Shown here piece by piece: positions 1 through 10,724 of a stretch of 64,000 nucleotides of DNA. The translations under genes were made by a program, and so were the position numbers. The first letter of the stretch is position 1; the number at the start of each line of letters is the position of its first letter. This DNA comes from Mixta mediterraneensis. Its GTDB lineage: Bacteria > Pseudomonadota > Gammaproteobacteria > Enterobacterales > Enterobacteriaceae. The stretch lies in contig NZ_JACFXY010000004.1 in NCBI RefSeq assembly GCF_014946725.1, forward strand, positions 186,001-250,000, written 5' to 3'. The notes under the pieces were generated by a model that did not search any database, was not told the origin of the DNA, and saw only the letters and a program-made list of their open reading frames with translations.

Positions 1-160
<160 letters not shown>

Positions 161-251
161 TCAACATCAGGAAAATTCAATGGGTCAAGGCTACTTGAGG
201 TCGATTGGGGAAGCAAGTTTGAGCCGGTTGGCTGGCGTATTTTTGAGCGTT

Positions 252-273
252 GCCGGGCCTGTTTTGGCCCGGC
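252..273 (-). terminator. Hairpin just downstream of maeA
   Basis: A perfect 8-bp stem (gccgggcc, 252-259; ggcccggc, 266-273) with a 6-nt loop begins about 10 nt after the maeA stop. There is no clear T tract on either strand, so this may be an RNA-stabilising hairpin rather than an efficient intrinsic terminator. Confidence 0.4.
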
Positions 274-282
274 AGGCACCCA

Positions 283-1980
283 TTAAATTGAGGTGCGACG
301 ATAATGACGATACTGCGGTAACCAGAAGTTGTTCGAAATGGCTAAAGAGAGCACATCTTCTGATGTTACCACCGCAACCCCCGCTAATTGCGCAGCCTTG
401 CCCACTTCCATCGCAATGATTTTCGATACGCCCTGAATATCCTTGATCTCTGGCAGAACAGGGCCTTCACCGTCATTTACCAGTGGTGAACAATCAGCCA
501 GCGCACGGCTGGCAGTCATTAACATGCTGTCAGTGACGCGGCTGGCACCCGCTGCAATGACGCCCAAACCGATGCCTGGAAAAATATAGGCGTTGTTACA
601 CTGGGCAATTGGATAGGTTTTTCCGTTCCAGCTCACAGGAGAGAAAGGGCTGCCTGTTGCCACAAGTGCGGCACCATCGGTCCAGGCAATGATGTCGGCA
701 GGCGTGGCTTCGACGCGTGACGTCGGGTTAGACAGCGGCATTACGATAGGCCGTGCACAGTGCTTGTGCATCTCGCGGATAATCTCTTCGGTGAACAAAC
801 CGGGTTGACCTGATACGCCAATCAGAATATCAGGACGTGCATTGCGCACCACGTCCAGTAGCGAGATGGAGTCGCTGGTCACATCCCAGTTTTTTAATGC
901 TTCACTCTTTTGCACCAGCTTGCTCTGGAAGTCGAGCAGGTTGGGCAGCTTATCGGTCAGCAAGCCAAAACGATCAACCATCATTACACGGCTGCGCGCT
1001 TCATCGTCGCTTAAACCTTCGGATTTCATCTGCGCGATGATTTGCTCAGCGATGCCGCAACCGGCTGAACCGGCACCGAGGAACACCACTTTTTGCTCAC
1101 ACAGGCGGCTACCCGCAGCGCGGCTGGCGGCGATTAAGGTGCCAACGGTAACGGCAGCCGTGCCTTGAATATCATCATTGAAGCAGCAGACTTCATCGCG
1201 ATAACGCTCCAGCAATGGCATGGCATTTTTCTGCGCGAAGTCTTCAAATTGCAGCAGTACTTTTGGCCAGCGACGCTTAACAGCCTGAATAAACTCATTA
1301 ACAAATGCTTCGTATTCTTCACCGGTAATGCGCGGATGACGCCAGCCCATATACAGCGGGTCGTTCAGCAGTTGCTGGTTGTTCGTACCAACATCAAGGA
1401 CTACCGGCAAGGTGTAAGCCGGCGAAATGCCGCCACAAGCGGTATACAGCGACAATTTACCAATTGGAATACCCATGCCGCCAATGCCCTGATCGCCAAG
1501 ACCGAGAATACGCTCGCCGTCGGTTACCACAATCACCTTCACGTTCTGCTTGGTGGCATTTTGCAGCATATCTTCAATATGATCACGGTTCGGATAGGAG
1601 ATGAAAACGCCGCGCGCACGGCGATAAATTTCCGAAAAATGCTCACACGCCGCGCCGACAGTAGGCGTGTAGATGATGGGCATCATCTCTTCCAGATGAT
1701 TGTCCAGCAGTCGATAGAACAGGGTTTCGTTGGTGTCCTGGATGTTGCGCAGATAGACGTGCTTATCGTTATTGTTTTTGAAATCCTGGAACTGACGCCA
1801 GGCGCGCTTCGCTTGTTCTTCGATGCTTTCAACCGCTTCAGGCAGCAGCCCATTGAGATTAAATTCATTACGTTCTTCAATGGAGAAGGCACTGCCTTTA
1901 TTCAGGAGGGGAAATTCAAGTAGGATCGGGCCAGCGTAAGGGATATATAGCGGACGTTTACTTTCGTAGTCGAGTTCCAT
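283..1980 (-). CDS. maeA: NAD-dependent malic enzyme (malate dehydrogenase, decarboxylating)
   Basis: 565 aa, the same length as E. coli MaeA (SfcA). It oxidatively decarboxylates L-malate to pyruvate with NAD+ in the cytosol, feeding gluconeogenic growth on C4 acids. The N-terminus ([18 protein letters not shown]) and the malic-enzyme core ([15 protein letters not shown] near residue 105, the [14 protein letters not shown] segment near 165) are typical, and [10 protein letters not shown] near residue 300 is the Rossmann NAD-binding motif. It lies on the minus strand between cdd and sanA with about 180 bp to cdd, so it probably has its own promoter. In E. coli maeA maps far away (near 33 min), making this a local rearrangement relative to that genome. 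Confidence 0.95.
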   Translation of the reverse strand: MELDYESKRPLYIPYAGPILLEFPLLNKGSAFSIEERNEFNLNGLLPEAVESIEEQAKRAWRQFQDFKNNNDKHVYLRNIQDTNETLFYRLLDNHLEEMMPIIYTPTVGAACEHFSEIYRRARGVFISYPNRDHIEDMLQNATKQNVKVIVVTDGERILGLGDQGIGGMGIPIGKLSLYTACGGISPAYTLPVVLDVGTNNQQLLNDPLYMGWRHPRITGEEYEAFVNEFIQAVKRRWPKVLLQFEDFAQKNAMPLLERYRDEVCCFNDDIQGTAAVTVGTLIAASRAAGSRLCEQKVVFLGAGSAGCGIAEQIIAQMKSEGLSDDEARSRVMMVDRFGLLTDKLPNLLDFQSKLVQKSEALKNWDVTSDSISLLDVVRNARPDILIGVSGQPGLFTEEIIREMHKHCARPIVMPLSNPTSRVEATPADIIAWTDGAALVATGSPFSPVSWNGKTYPIAQCNNAYIFPGIGLGVIAAGASRVTDSMLMTASRALADCSPLVNDGEGPVLPEIKDIQGVSKIIAMEVGKAAQLAGVAVVTSEDVLSLAISNNFWLPQYRHYRRTSI

Positions 1981-2161
1981 GCAATGATGCTCCGGTTGCA
2001 GTAGTGTCTGGCGTGACGCCGGAAAGGTAACGCCAGTTTTTGTCCCTGGAAGGGGAAATTATTATGAAGTTAATTCTGGCGCCAGATCCTATAAATTTTC
2101 CTACAGAAGTACAGCATTTGTTTATAAAAGGTGACAAAACTGCGGATTGTGTGACAGATGG

Positions 2162-3052
2162 TTATGCTTTAAGCAATTCAATCTGCAACAGCTCACGACA
2201 GCCAAGTGCCTGAAGTGTCGCCTGGGTGGCAGCGAATTGACTTAAAGTGGCATTTTTCTTTTCTGCCAGAACCGCACTTTTTATCTGATCGCACGCTTCC
2301 CCATGCATATTCAACAAAATTAACGCGCCTTGTAACGGTGGAAGGCTGGGGTTAAACGCTGCATTTTCAGCATACCGGCCTGCGAAAAGGGTGCCTGAAG
2401 TGGTTAGCAGCGCAACGCCGCTATGGGACTGGCTGTAAGGAGCATGGCTGCGATTCGCGGCGGCGACAGCGGCCTGAGTCAGTTCATCACCTTGGGCGCT
2501 GTAGCCGTGATCGACCTCATCCATTAAAAACGTGGTAATTTCCAGATCGCGCGGGCCAAAAGCATCCGGCAGATAATCCGCCAGCGTTCTCACGGCGCGT
2601 TGCGGCAGGCTGATACGTATAGCGGTACCGCTGTTCAATTCGTTCATGAACTGACGACAATGCCCGCACGGCGTGTAATTTACGGTGATGGTTTCCAGAC
2701 GACGTTCACCGCGCAGCCAGGCGTGCGTAATGGCGCTCTGTTCAGCATGAACAGTTTGTTGCAGCGGCGTGTCAGCGAACTCCATATTGGCACCAAAATA
2801 CCAGTTGCCACTGACGCCACGCGCAATGGCGCCAACGTTAAAATGGGAAACCGTAGCAACCGCACAGGCCGCCGCCAGTGGCAACAATGCGAGCGCCAGA
2901 TTATCGGCATCCAGCTGCGTTTGCTGCTGTAAGCTGGCGACCTGATCGGCTGTCAGCACAGCATGAAAATCGGTGTCATCCAGAATGGGCTGAAGCGCGG
3001 TTTGCAATAAGGACGGTAATGCGTCAAAGGCAGGAAGGAAACGTGGATGCAT
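2162..3052 (-). CDS. cdd: Cytidine deaminase
   Basis: 296 aa (E. coli Cdd 294). It deaminates cytidine and deoxycytidine to uridine and deoxyuridine in pyrimidine salvage. It is the long, homodimeric enterobacterial form with an N-terminal catalytic domain and a degenerate C-terminal copy. The zinc site is intact: VHAEQ with H102 and the proton-shuttling E104, and TPCGHC with C129 and C132. The C-terminal copy keeps the fold signature ([20 protein letters not shown]) but lacks these ligands, as expected. Upstream lie yohJK, as in E. coli; the 119-bp gap to yohK could hold a separate promoter. Usual control in E. coli is by CytR/CRP, but I did not see a convincing site here. Confidence 0.96.
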   Translation of the reverse strand: MHPRFLPAFDALPSLLQTALQPILDDTDFHAVLTADQVASLQQQTQLDADNLALALLPLAAACAVATVSHFNVGAIARGVSGNWYFGANMEFADTPLQQTVHAEQSAITHAWLRGERRLETITVNYTPCGHCRQFMNELNSGTAIRISLPQRAVRTLADYLPDAFGPRDLEITTFLMDEVDHGYSAQGDELTQAAVAAANRSHAPYSQSHSGVALLTTSGTLFAGRYAENAAFNPSLPPLQGALILLNMHGEACDQIKSAVLAEKKNATLSQFAATQATLQALGCRELLQIELLKA

Positions 3053-3171
3053 AATAGCCTCTTAAAAATCAACCGGGCGAGATGCCGGATAACGTTTATA
3101 TGTGATCGCCATCGCTATGACAATGCAACCTGTTTCGCTTGTTTCAACTTTGCGAGAGCTCTCGCAAAGTT

Positions 3172-3864
3172 TTAGCCCATCCAGCGTAGTAACAACGGAA
3201 AAATAAACGGCGCGAACAAAGAAGTAATAATGCCGCAGATCACCAACGCCAGTGAACTGAACGCGCCTTCCTTAAAGTCAATCTCCGCGCTGCGTGCGGT
3301 GCCTAACGCATGTGAAGCATTGCCAATCGCTAATCCCCGTGCCGCTTTGGTTTTAACGCCAAGCAAATTGAGCAGCATATGCCCGAAAACGGCCCCCAGC
3401 ACGCCAGCTATCAGCACGCAAATCGCGCTAATGGCAGGGATACCGTGTAACGAGCCGGATACCGCCATCGCTATCGGCGTGGTAACCGATTTTGGCATGA
3501 TAGTGGCGGCAATTTCCGGTGTTGCTCCCATCCATAAAGCAATGGCGGTGCCGGATACCACGGCCGTCAGGCTGCCAATAAAGCAAACGCTAATAATCGA
3601 TTTCCAGCGTGCGCGAATCTGATGCATCTGCTCATACAGAGGCAGCGCTAAAGCTACAACCGCAGGCTGCAATAGCTGATTCAGTAATTGACTGCCGGCA
3701 AAGTAGCGGGCGTAGGGCAAATGTAACAACAGCAGAATGGGAATAATGATCGCCATCGCCACTAACAACGGATTGATTAATGAAATTTTTAGCCGGGCGG
3801 CTAAGCGACGCGCAATTAAAAACGCCACTACGGTTAAGGGGAGCGACCACCACATCTCATTCAT
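3172..3864 (-). CDS. yohK: LrgB/CidB-family inner-membrane protein YohK
   Basis: 230 aa (E. coli YohK 231). Multi-spanning membrane protein of the LrgB family, with hydrophobic segments throughout and the conserved run [20 protein letters not shown] near residues 130-150, plus a G-A-S-H-A-L-G-T-A motif near residue 185. LrgB proteins act with LrgA partners and have been linked to murein hydrolase control and, in plants and bacteria, to glycolate or pyruvate export; the role of YohJK specifically is not settled. The start overlaps the end of yohJ by 8 bp, so the two are translationally coupled. Confidence 0.9.
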   Translation of the reverse strand: MNEMWWSLPLTVVAFLIARRLAARLKISLINPLLVAMAIIIPILLLLHLPYARYFAGSQLLNQLLQPAVVALALPLYEQMHQIRARWKSIISVCFIGSLTAVVSGTAIALWMGATPEIAATIMPKSVTTPIAMAVSGSLHGIPAISAICVLIAGVLGAVFGHMLLNLLGVKTKAARGLAIGNASHALGTARSAEIDFKEGAFSSLALVICGIITSLFAPFIFPLLLRWMG

Positions 3865-4246
3865 CGCGTGGTTCCTTCACAGAGCGGGTATGCAGTTTGT
3901 GCGCGCTTAAGCCCACCACCGTTAATACCAGAAACGTACTGATAACGCAGGAGATGACAATTGGGCCGAATTGCGCGGTCAGAATATCGGTATAACTCAT
4001 CACGCCAACGCTAATCGGTACAAACAGCAGCGCCATATAACGAATGATGAGATGACAACCGGGTTTTACCCAGGCCACGGGTAAAATTTGTAAAGCCAGC
4101 AAGCTGAATAACACCAGCATGCCGATGATGCTGCCGGGAAGCGTAACAGGCAGTAACAGCGCAATGCCATTTCCGGCATATAAACAGAGATAAATGATGA
4201 TAAAGGCGCGAAGGTAGCGCCAGCAGACAGATAGCACGGTGGGCAT
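3857..4246 (-). CDS. yohJ: LrgA/CidA (holin-like) inner-membrane protein YohJ
   Basis: 129 aa with four predicted membrane segments (about residues 10-30, 31-52, 65-82, 90-112), matching the small holin-like LrgA/CidA family; E. coli YohJ is 132 aa. The [12 protein letters not shown] segment near residue 37 is the family signature. It is the first gene of a yohJ-yohK pair transcribed on the minus strand and overlaps yohK. Family knowledge suggests a membrane complex with YohK; any export substrate is inference. Confidence 0.9.
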   Translation of the reverse strand: MPTVLSVCWRYLRAFIIIYLCLYAGNGIALLLPVTLPGSIIGMLVLFSLLALQILPVAWVKPGCHLIIRYMALLFVPISVGVMSYTDILTAQFGPIVISCVISTFLVLTVVGLSAHKLHTRSVKEPRDE

Positions 4247-4365
4247 GACAGGCTCCTGTTTTCACTGAGCTTCATCATACGCATTAATGGCTTAGCGTGC
4301 TAGCGATCACATTTACGGGAAGGGGGTGGCGGTTATTACGCAGGGGAGAGCAGCAGGATTATGCA

Positions 4366-4398
4366 GAAAAAGAACTCTCTCCCAGGGGGGAGAGAGTT
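4366..4398 (-). terminator. Rho-independent terminator of metG
   Basis: An 11-bp perfect stem (aactctctccc 4373-4383 with gggagagagtt 4388-4398) and a 4-nt loop lie 8 bp past the metG stop. Read on the minus strand the stem is followed by ctttttc, a T tract in the correct orientation. Confidence 0.85.
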
Positions 4399-4405
4399 AA
4401 CAAAC

Positions 4406-6439
4406 TTACTTAACGGGCATCCCCGGTACAGCGCCGCTATCAACGGACAGGACAAACAGATCTTTTCCGCCAGGACCCGCTGAAAGCACCATGCCTTCCG
4501 AAACACCAAAGCGCATCTTACGCGGCGCCAGGTTGGCAACAATAATGGTCATCTTGCCCACCAGTACGGAAGGATCGGGGTAAGCTGCCCGGATACCTGA
4601 AAAAATCTGACGCTTCTCACCGCCCACATCCAGTTCCAGACACAGCAACTTGTCAGAACCTTCGACCAGTTCAGCTTTTTCGATCAGCGCGACGCGCATA
4701 TCGACTTTAGCGAAGTCATCAATAGTAATTGTCTCGCCAATTGGCGCATCTGCCAGCGGACCCGTCACCGCAGGCTTATTCGCTGCGGCGGCATCCTCTT
4801 TAGAGGCTTCAATCAAGCCGTTTACCTTGCTCATCTCAATGCGGCTGTACAGCGCTTTAAACGGAGCCACCTGGTGATCCAACAGAGGCTGCTGAATCGC
4901 TTCCCAGCGTAATTCACTGTTAAGAAACGCTTCAGCACGCTCACTCAACGAAGGCAGTACGGGCTTCAGCCAGGTCATCAATACGCGGAACATATTGATA
5001 CCCATCGTGCAGATAGCTTGCAGATCCGCATCACGGCCTTCCTGCTTCGCCACGACCCAGGGCGCCTGCTCATCAATATAGCGGTTTGCCAGATCGGCCA
5101 GCGCCATAATTTCACGAATCGCACGGCTGAATTCGCGGCTTGCCCAGGCCTCGCCAATCTTTTCGGAAGCGTCCAGGAAGGTCTGATACAGCGCCGGATC
5201 GGCCAGTTCGCTGGCCAGTTTGCCGTCAAAGCGTTTGGTGATAAAGCCTGCGTTACGCGATGCCAGATTCACCACTTTATTGACGATGTCCGCATTTACG
5301 CGTTGCACAAAATCTTCAAGGTTCAGGTCAATATCATCGATGCGTGAAGAGAGCTTAGCTGCGTAGTAATAGCGCAGGCTGTCAGCATCCAGGTGCTGTA
5401 ACCAGGTACTGGCTTTAATGAAGGTGCCGCGTGATTTGGACATCTTCGCGCCATTGACCGTTACATAGCCATGGACAAACAGATTGTTTGGTTTGCGGAA
5501 GTGGCTGCCTTCCAGCATGGCTGGCCAGAACAGGCTATGGAAGTAAACGATGTCTTTACCGATGAAGTGATATAGCTCGGTTGTGGAATCTTTATTCCAG
5601 AACTCATCGAAATCGATGTCGCCTCGCTTGTCGCACAAGTTTTTGAACGAGCCCATGTAACCGATAGGCGCATCCAGCCAGACATAGAAATATTTGCCTG
5701 GTGCGCCAGGAATTTCAAAGCCGAAATAGGGCGCATCGCGGGAAATATCCCATTGCTGCAGGCCCGACTCAAACCACTCCTGCATTTTGTTCGCGACCTG
5801 CTCTTGCAACGCACCCGAGCGCGTCCAGGCGCGCAGCATTTCGCTGAATGAGGGCAGATCAAAGAAGAAGTGCTCGGAGTCACGCATTTCTGGTGTGGCA
5901 CCCGAAACCACTGATTTTGGCTCAATCAGTTCGGTTGGGCTGTATGTCGCACCGCACACTTCGCAGTTATCACCATACTGATCCGGCGATTTACATTTCG
6001 GGCAGGTGCCTTTAACAAAACGATCCGGTAAGAACATGCCTTTTTCTGGATCGTAGAGCTGAGAAATAGTGCGGTTTTTAATAAAACCGTTCTCTTTCAG
6101 GCGACCGTAAATCAGTTCAGACAACAGGCGGTTTTCATCGCCATGCGTCGAGTGATAGTTGTCATAGCTGATGTTGAAACCGGCAAAATCTGTTTCGTGT
6201 TCCTGTTTCATTTCAGCAATCATCTGCTCCGGCTTGAGGCCAAGCTGTTGCGCTTTCAGCATAATCGGCGTGCCATGTGCATCATCGGCGCAGATAAAAT
6301 AAACCTGATTGCCACGCATTCGTTGGTAACGCACCCAAATGTCTGCCTGGATATGCTCGAGCATGTGGCCGAGATGGATTGAACCGTTCGCGTAAGGCAG
6401 TGCGCACGTTACCAGAATTTTTTTAGCGACTTGAGTCAT
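4406..6439 (-). CDS. metG: Methionyl-tRNA synthetase
   Basis: 677 aa (E. coli MetG 677). Charges tRNA-Met with methionine; essential. The class I signatures are intact: HLGH at residues 22-25 (HIGH-type) and KMSKSRGT near residue 333. The zinc knuckle is visible as [17 protein letters not shown] near residues 146-162. The C-terminal tRNA-binding EMAP-like domain begins near residue 570 ([11 protein letters not shown]) and gives the dimeric long form. Divergent from mrp, as in E. coli, sharing a 174-bp intergenic region. The start at 6439 gives the canonical [20 protein letters not shown]. Confidence 0.98.
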   Translation of the reverse strand: MTQVAKKILVTCALPYANGSIHLGHMLEHIQADIWVRYQRMRGNQVYFICADDAHGTPIMLKAQQLGLKPEQMIAEMKQEHETDFAGFNISYDNYHSTHGDENRLLSELIYGRLKENGFIKNRTISQLYDPEKGMFLPDRFVKGTCPKCKSPDQYGDNCEVCGATYSPTELIEPKSVVSGATPEMRDSEHFFFDLPSFSEMLRAWTRSGALQEQVANKMQEWFESGLQQWDISRDAPYFGFEIPGAPGKYFYVWLDAPIGYMGSFKNLCDKRGDIDFDEFWNKDSTTELYHFIGKDIVYFHSLFWPAMLEGSHFRKPNNLFVHGYVTVNGAKMSKSRGTFIKASTWLQHLDADSLRYYYAAKLSSRIDDIDLNLEDFVQRVNADIVNKVVNLASRNAGFITKRFDGKLASELADPALYQTFLDASEKIGEAWASREFSRAIREIMALADLANRYIDEQAPWVVAKQEGRDADLQAICTMGINMFRVLMTWLKPVLPSLSERAEAFLNSELRWEAIQQPLLDHQVAPFKALYSRIEMSKVNGLIEASKEDAAAANKPAVTGPLADAPIGETITIDDFAKVDMRVALIEKAELVEGSDKLLCLELDVGGEKRQIFSGIRAAYPDPSVLVGKMTIIVANLAPRKMRFGVSEGMVLSAGPGGKDLFVLSVDSGAVPGMPVK

Positions 6440-6613
6440 AGTTTGCGTAGCTTTCTGTTGATTGAAAAAACGGGCTTAGATGGTAACCGAAGGCTTCTCT
6501 GGCGTAAACATAAGGGATTACGCCTGCGGCACGCGCCGCATAATGGCGGGCTTCTGATATTATTGACACTACACCGCTGAAACACAGCGTTAGAAAAATG
6601 AAAAGGAGTAGGG

Positions 6614-7726
6614 ATGACCCCACAATCCCCGGAACCACATTCACCTCAAGCCTTGCGTGCCGTTGTTGTTGGCGTGTTGAATAGCTTCGAACATCCCACC
6701 CTTGAGCGTAACCTTACAGCGCTTAAGGCGCTGCATCACGTGGCGCAGCTGGATGGCAAATTGCATATCGAATTAATCATGCCGTTTGCCTGGGCCAGCG
6801 GCTTTGAGGCGTTAAAAGCGCAAACCAGTTCAGAATTGCTGCGACTGACCGGCACGCGCGCTATCGACTGGCGGCTTAGCCATGATATTGCCACTCTGAA
6901 GCGGGTGAAAAATCAGCCAGGCGTGAAGGGGGTGAAAAACATTATCGCCGTCAGTTCGGGTAAAGGTGGCGTTGGCAAGTCCAGTACGGCGGTGAATATG
7001 GCGCTGGCGCTGGCGGCTGAAGGGGCTCGCGTAGGTATACTTGACGCGGACATTTATGGTCCTTCCGTCCCGAATATGCTCGGCACCGACAATGAAAGGC
7101 CGACTTCGCCCGACGGAACACATATGGCGCCGATTATAGCGCACGGTCTGGCAACAAATTCTATCGGTTATCTGGTCACGGATGATAATGCGATGGTGTG
7201 GCGCGGTCCGATGGCCAGCAAGGCCCTGATGCAGCTACTCAATGAAACGATGTGGCCTGAGCTGGATTATCTGGTGCTGGATATGCCGCCCGGTACGGGT
7301 GATATTCAGCTGACCCTGGCGCAAAACGTGCCGGTTACCGGTGCGCTGGTGGTTACCACGCCGCAGGACATTGCACTAATTGATGCACGTAAAGGGCTGG
7401 TAATGTTTGAGAAAGTCAGCGTGCCGGTGCTGGGTATTGTGGAAAACATGAGCATTCACGTTTGCAGTCACTGTGGTTTCCATGAACCGATTTTCGGTAC
7501 AGGCGGCGCGCAAAGGCTGGTGGAAGATTACGGCACGCGCTTGCTGGCGCAACTGCCGTTGCATATCAGTCTGCGTGAAGATCTGGACGATGGCGAACCT
7601 ACGGTCATTCGTCGCCCGGACAGTGAATTTACCGCACTGTATCGTCAACTGGCCGGTCGCGTTGCCGCGCAGCTTTACTGGCAAGGCAGCGTCATTCCTG
7701 ACGATATTGCCTTCCGCGCGATTTAA
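6614..7726 (+). CDS. mrp: Iron-sulfur cluster carrier ATPase Mrp (ApbC)
   Basis: 370 aa. P-loop NTPase of the Mrp/NBP35 group that binds and transfers Fe-S clusters in the cytosol. An N-terminal MIP18/FeS-assembly-like region (about residues 1-95) precedes the deviant Walker A motif VSSGKGGVGKSS (residues 113-124); the LDADIYGPSVPNML segment follows, and the CSHCG cysteine pair near residue 283 is the cluster ligand of the family. An AAGGAG ribosome-binding site lies 7 nt before the ATG. The stop is shared with the convergent acetyltransferase gene through the palindrome TTAA at 7723-7726. Confidence 0.96.
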   Translation: MTPQSPEPHSPQALRAVVVGVLNSFEHPTLERNLTALKALHHVAQLDGKLHIELIMPFAWASGFEALKAQTSSELLRLTGTRAIDWRLSHDIATLKRVKNQPGVKGVKNIIAVSSGKGGVGKSSTAVNMALALAAEGARVGILDADIYGPSVPNMLGTDNERPTSPDGTHMAPIIAHGLATNSIGYLVTDDNAMVWRGPMASKALMQLLNETMWPELDYLVLDMPPGTGDIQLTLAQNVPVTGALVVTTPQDIALIDARKGLVMFEKVSVPVLGIVENMSIHVCSHCGFHEPIFGTGGAQRLVEDYGTRLLAQLPLHISLREDLDDGEPTVIRRPDSEFTALYRQLAGRVAAQLYWQGSVIPDDIAFRAI

Positions 7727-8178
7727 GCGGTTTCCGATCCGCTGGCAGGCGCAGGTGCCAGCGGATAATGCATCAAGATATATTTTCCCTGTTCGCCATC
7801 ACCTTGCGCAATCATTTGCCAGCCATGCTGTAAGTAAAACCCCTGGGCGGCTTGATTCATTTGTAGGCATTTTAGTGCCCCGGTAGACGTAAAGCGTGCC
7901 TGCACCGCCTCCAGCAATGCACTCCCGACGCCGCGTCCTTGATAAGCAGGATCGACATACAGGCTGTGCAGAAAATTGTCATTTTCGAGCAATCCGGCAA
8001 AACCTACCCGGTGCCCGTCCAGCTCGGCGACCAGCACCGTTTCGCCGAGGATCACCGCATCAAAATCCTCCAGCTTCCAGTGATCCCCATCCAGCCAGCG
8101 CCAGTTATGGCGGCGTGTGGTTAAAAACAGCGTGCGCAGAAAAGGACGGTCAGCTTCGGTAAAAGGACGGATATGCAC
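7723..8178 (-). CDS. GNAT-family N-acetyltransferase
   Basis: 151 aa, a single GNAT (Gcn5-related) domain. The acetyl-CoA-binding motif A is clear as the SLYVDPAYQGRGVGSALLEA run near residues 91-110 (R/QxxGxG/A), followed by MNQAAQGFYLQHGWQ, the usual motif B. The substrate cannot be inferred. Start is GTG at 8178, supported by GGAG 7 nt upstream; no in-frame ATG fits. The gene is convergent with mrp and overlaps it by 4 bp. Not part of the E. coli order here. Confidence 0.85.
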   Translation of the reverse strand: MHIRPFTEADRPFLRTLFLTTRRHNWRWLDGDHWKLEDFDAVILGETVLVAELDGHRVGFAGLLENDNFLHSLYVDPAYQGRGVGSALLEAVQARFTSTGALKCLQMNQAAQGFYLQHGWQMIAQGDGEQGKYILMHYPLAPAPASGSETA

Positions 8179-8309
8179 AAGCAGGCTCCTGAAAACGTCT
8201 TTTCTACAAAGCTAGCAGTTAAGTTGAAAAAAGATAAACCGCAATAAAATGAGGCGTTTCAGTGTAAACTGCGCGCCGGAGCCTGTCAGATCGGTACGAT
8301 CGGCATTTG

Positions 8310-8346
8310 ATAGCTTTCGTTTATTTGATTGATAACGACTGCATAT
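8310..8346 (+). promoter_or_regulatory. OxyR-like operator upstream of ahpC
   Basis: Two degenerate copies of the OxyR half-motif ATAGNTNNNANCTAT occur at 8310-8324 and 8332-8346, separated by exactly 7 bp as in the consensus. The first copy matches about 8 of 10 defined positions and the second about 6 of 10. It sits 58-95 bp upstream of the ahpC start. OxyR activation of ahpCF is established in E. coli; the site here is by eye. Confidence 0.5.
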
Positions 8347-8404
8347 TAGATGTTGGCTCAAAAATTCTGTAACGTGCATCACATCTTTTAACGGAGGCCA
8401 TCAG

Positions 8405-8968
8405 ATGTCTATTATCAATACCAAAATTAAGCCGTTCAAAAACGCTGCATTCAAAAACGGCGAGTTCATCGACGTAACCGAGAAAGACGTTGAAGGTAAA
8501 TGGAGTGTTTTCTTCTTCTACCCGGCTGACTTCACCTTCGTTTGTCCAACTGAACTGGGTGATGTTGCTGATCACTATGAAGAGTTCCAGAAACTGGGCG
8601 TAGATATTTACTCTGTTTCTACCGATACCCACTTTACCCACAAAGCCTGGCACGGTTCTTCTGACACCATCGCAAAAATTCAGTATGCGATGATCGGTGA
8701 CCCAACTGGCGCGCTGACCCGTAACTTTGAAATCATGCGCGAAGCTGAAGGCCTGGCTGACCGCGGTACGTTCATCGTTGACCCGGAAGGCGTTATCCAG
8801 GCAATCGAAATCACTGCTGAAGGCATTGGTCGTGACGCTTCTGATCTGCTGCGCAAAGTAAAAGCAGCACAATACGTGGCGACTCACCCAGGCGAAGTTT
8901 GCCCGGCTAAATGGAAAGAAGGTGAAGCTACTCTGGCTCCGTCACTGGATCTGGTTGGTAAAATCTAA
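8405..8968 (+). CDS. ahpC: Alkyl hydroperoxide reductase, peroxiredoxin subunit C
   Basis: 187 aa, the exact length of E. coli AhpC. Typical 2-Cys peroxiredoxin that reduces H2O2, organic peroxides and peroxynitrite in the cytosol. The peroxidatic cysteine is C47 in FTFVCPTEL and the resolving cysteine is C166 in GEVCPA; the C-terminal tail is complete. A strong GGAGG site lies just before the ATG. It is followed 72 bp later by ahpF, its dedicated reductase, with a stable hairpin in between. In E. coli the pair maps elsewhere (13-14 min), so this is a different location. Confidence 0.98.
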   Translation: MSIINTKIKPFKNAAFKNGEFIDVTEKDVEGKWSVFFFYPADFTFVCPTELGDVADHYEEFQKLGVDIYSVSTDTHFTHKAWHGSSDTIAKIQYAMIGDPTGALTRNFEIMREAEGLADRGTFIVDPEGVIQAIEITAEGIGRDASDLLRKVKAAQYVATHPGEVCPAKWKEGEATLAPSLDLVGKI

Positions 8969-8998
8969 GCCTGCTTCAGCCCTTCGATCTTTCTCTCC

Positions 8999-9020
8999 AT
9001 CGGGTGCTACGGCGCCCGAT
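8999..9020 (+). terminator. ahpC-ahpF intercistronic hairpin
   Basis: A 9-bp stem (one G-T pair) closed by a C(TACG)G tetraloop of the very stable UNCG class lies between ahpC and ahpF, followed only by a short tcttt. It could act as a partial terminator or 3' stabiliser that keeps ahpC mRNA in excess over ahpF; that role is inference. Confidence 0.55.
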
Positions 9021-9040
9021 TCTTTGACCAGGAACTCACT

Positions 9041-10609
9041 ATGCTCGACACAAATTTAAAAACCCAGCTCAAGGCTTATCTTGAGAAACTAACTAAGCCT
9101 GTTGAGTTGATTGCCACACTGGATGATGGCGCGAAATCAGCAGAGATTCGTGATCTGTTGGTTGGTATTGCGGAGCTTTCTGACAAAGTCAGCTTCCGTG
9201 AAGAGAACGATCGTCAGGCACGTAAGCCCTCATTTTTGATTACTAATCCAGGCGCTAATAACGGCCCGCGCTTTGCCGGTTCGCCGTTAGGCCACGAATT
9301 TACTTCACTGGTACTGGCGCTGTTGCAGACCGGTGGACATCCATCCAAAGAAGCGCAAAGCCTGCTGGAGCAAGTTGCGGCGCTGGATGGCGATTTCCAT
9401 TTTGAAACCTATTATTCGCTGTCATGCCATAACTGCCCTGACGTGGTGCAGGCGCTAAACCTGATGGCTATTCTGAATCCCCGCATTAGCCACACGGCGA
9501 TCGACGGTGGCGTGTTCCAGAACGAAATCCAGGAACGCAATGTGATGGGCGTGCCTGCTGTTTACCTGAACGGTAAAGAGTTTGGTCAGGGCCGTATGAG
9601 CCTGGCAGAAATTGTCAGCAAAGTGGATACCAATGCCGATAAACGTGCAGCAGACGAGCTGAACAAACGCGAAGCCTATGACGTGTTGATCGTTGGCAGC
9701 GGCCCGGCGGGGGCTGCGGCAGCGATTTATTCTGCGCGTAAAGGGATCCGTACCGGTTTGATGGTCGAGCGTTTTGGCGGTCAGGTGCTCGACACCGTTG
9801 ACATCGAAAACTACATCTCCGTACCGAAAACCGAAGGGGCCAAACTGGCCGGTTCACTGCGTGCCCACGTTGACGATTACAACGTTGATGTTATTGAAAG
9901 CCAGAGCGCTATCAAACTGATCCCGGCTGCGGTTGAAGGAGGCTTGCATGCAATTGAAACGGCCTCCGGCGCGGTACTAAAATCTCGCAGCATCATCCTG
10001 GCGACCGGTGCACGCTGGCGCAACATGGGTGTGCCAGGCGAAGAAGAATACCGCACCAAAGGGGTGACTTACTGCCCACACTGCGATGGCCCTCTGTTTA
10101 AAGGCAAACGCACCGCAGTTATCGGTGGCGGTAACTCGGGTGTTGAAGCCGCAATCGATCTGGCGGGTATCGTCGATCACGTTACGCTGCTGGAGTTTGC
10201 CGGGGAAATGCGTGCCGATCAGGTGTTGCAGGAAAAATTGCGCAGCCTGAAAAATGTAGACGTAATTTTGAATGCGCAGACGACCGAAGTAAAAGGTGAT
10301 GGCAATAAAGTGACCGGTTTGCAGTACCTTGATCGTGCTAACCAGACCACGCACGAGCTGGCTCTGTCCGGCATCTTCGTTCAGATTGGCCTGCTGCCAA
10401 ATACGCCCTGGCTGGAAGGGGCAGTTGAGCGTAACCGGATGGGCGAGATCATTATCGACGCGAAGTGTGAAACCAGCCTGAAAGGCGTATTCGCGGCCGG
10501 TGACTGTACTACCGTACCGTACAAGCAAATCATCATTGCCAGCGGTGAAGGCGCGAAAGCCTCCCTCAGCGCGTTTGATTATTTGATCCGGACTAAATCT
10601 GCGGGGTAA
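9041..10609 (+). CDS. ahpF: Alkyl hydroperoxide reductase flavoprotein subunit F
   Basis: 522 aa (E. coli AhpF 521). NADH:peroxiredoxin oxidoreductase that recycles AhpC. Domain order is visible: an N-terminal tandem thioredoxin-like domain (about 1-200) with the redox pair C129-H-N-C132, then a thioredoxin-reductase-like FAD/NAD domain with the FAD motif [11 protein letters not shown] near residue 217, the redox disulfide YCPHCDG near 344, the NAD motif [12 protein letters not shown] near 360 and the C-terminal FAGDCTTV motif near 485. Same strand as ahpC, probably co-transcribed. Confidence 0.98.
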   Translation: MLDTNLKTQLKAYLEKLTKPVELIATLDDGAKSAEIRDLLVGIAELSDKVSFREENDRQARKPSFLITNPGANNGPRFAGSPLGHEFTSLVLALLQTGGHPSKEAQSLLEQVAALDGDFHFETYYSLSCHNCPDVVQALNLMAILNPRISHTAIDGGVFQNEIQERNVMGVPAVYLNGKEFGQGRMSLAEIVSKVDTNADKRAADELNKREAYDVLIVGSGPAGAAAAIYSARKGIRTGLMVERFGGQVLDTVDIENYISVPKTEGAKLAGSLRAHVDDYNVDVIESQSAIKLIPAAVEGGLHAIETASGAVLKSRSIILATGARWRNMGVPGEEEYRTKGVTYCPHCDGPLFKGKRTAVIGGGNSGVEAAIDLAGIVDHVTLLEFAGEMRADQVLQEKLRSLKNVDVILNAQTTEVKGDGNKVTGLQYLDRANQTTHELALSGIFVQIGLLPNTPWLEGAVERNRMGEIIIDAKCETSLKGVFAAGDCTTVPYKQIIIASGEGAKASLSAFDYLIRTKSAG

Positions 10610-10623
10610 GGTTTGCACCTTAC

Positions 10624-10679
10624 TTTTGCAAATAAGTTTTAAAAATAGTTTTTGCACATAAGTTTTGCAAAAAAGTTTT
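10624..10679. repeat. Three copies of a 17-bp A/T-rich direct repeat
   Basis: Near-identical copies of TTTTGCANATAAGTTTT occur at 10624-10640, 10650-10666 and 10663-10679, the last two overlapping by 4 bp. They lie between the ahpF stop and the shared terminator. No function is apparent. Confidence 0.7.
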
Positions 10680-10691
10680 GAATAGCCACGC

Positions 10692-10724
10692 AAAAACCCC
10701 GGAACCCAGGTGCCGGGGTTTTTT
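10692..10724 (+). terminator. Bidirectional terminator between ahpF and the AEC carrier gene
   Basis: A G+C-rich stem aaccccgg/ccggggtt with a 10-nt loop is flanked by A5 on the left and T6 on the right, so it has a T tract in both directions. It can end ahpF (plus) and the carrier gene that stops at 10723 (minus). Confidence 0.85.
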
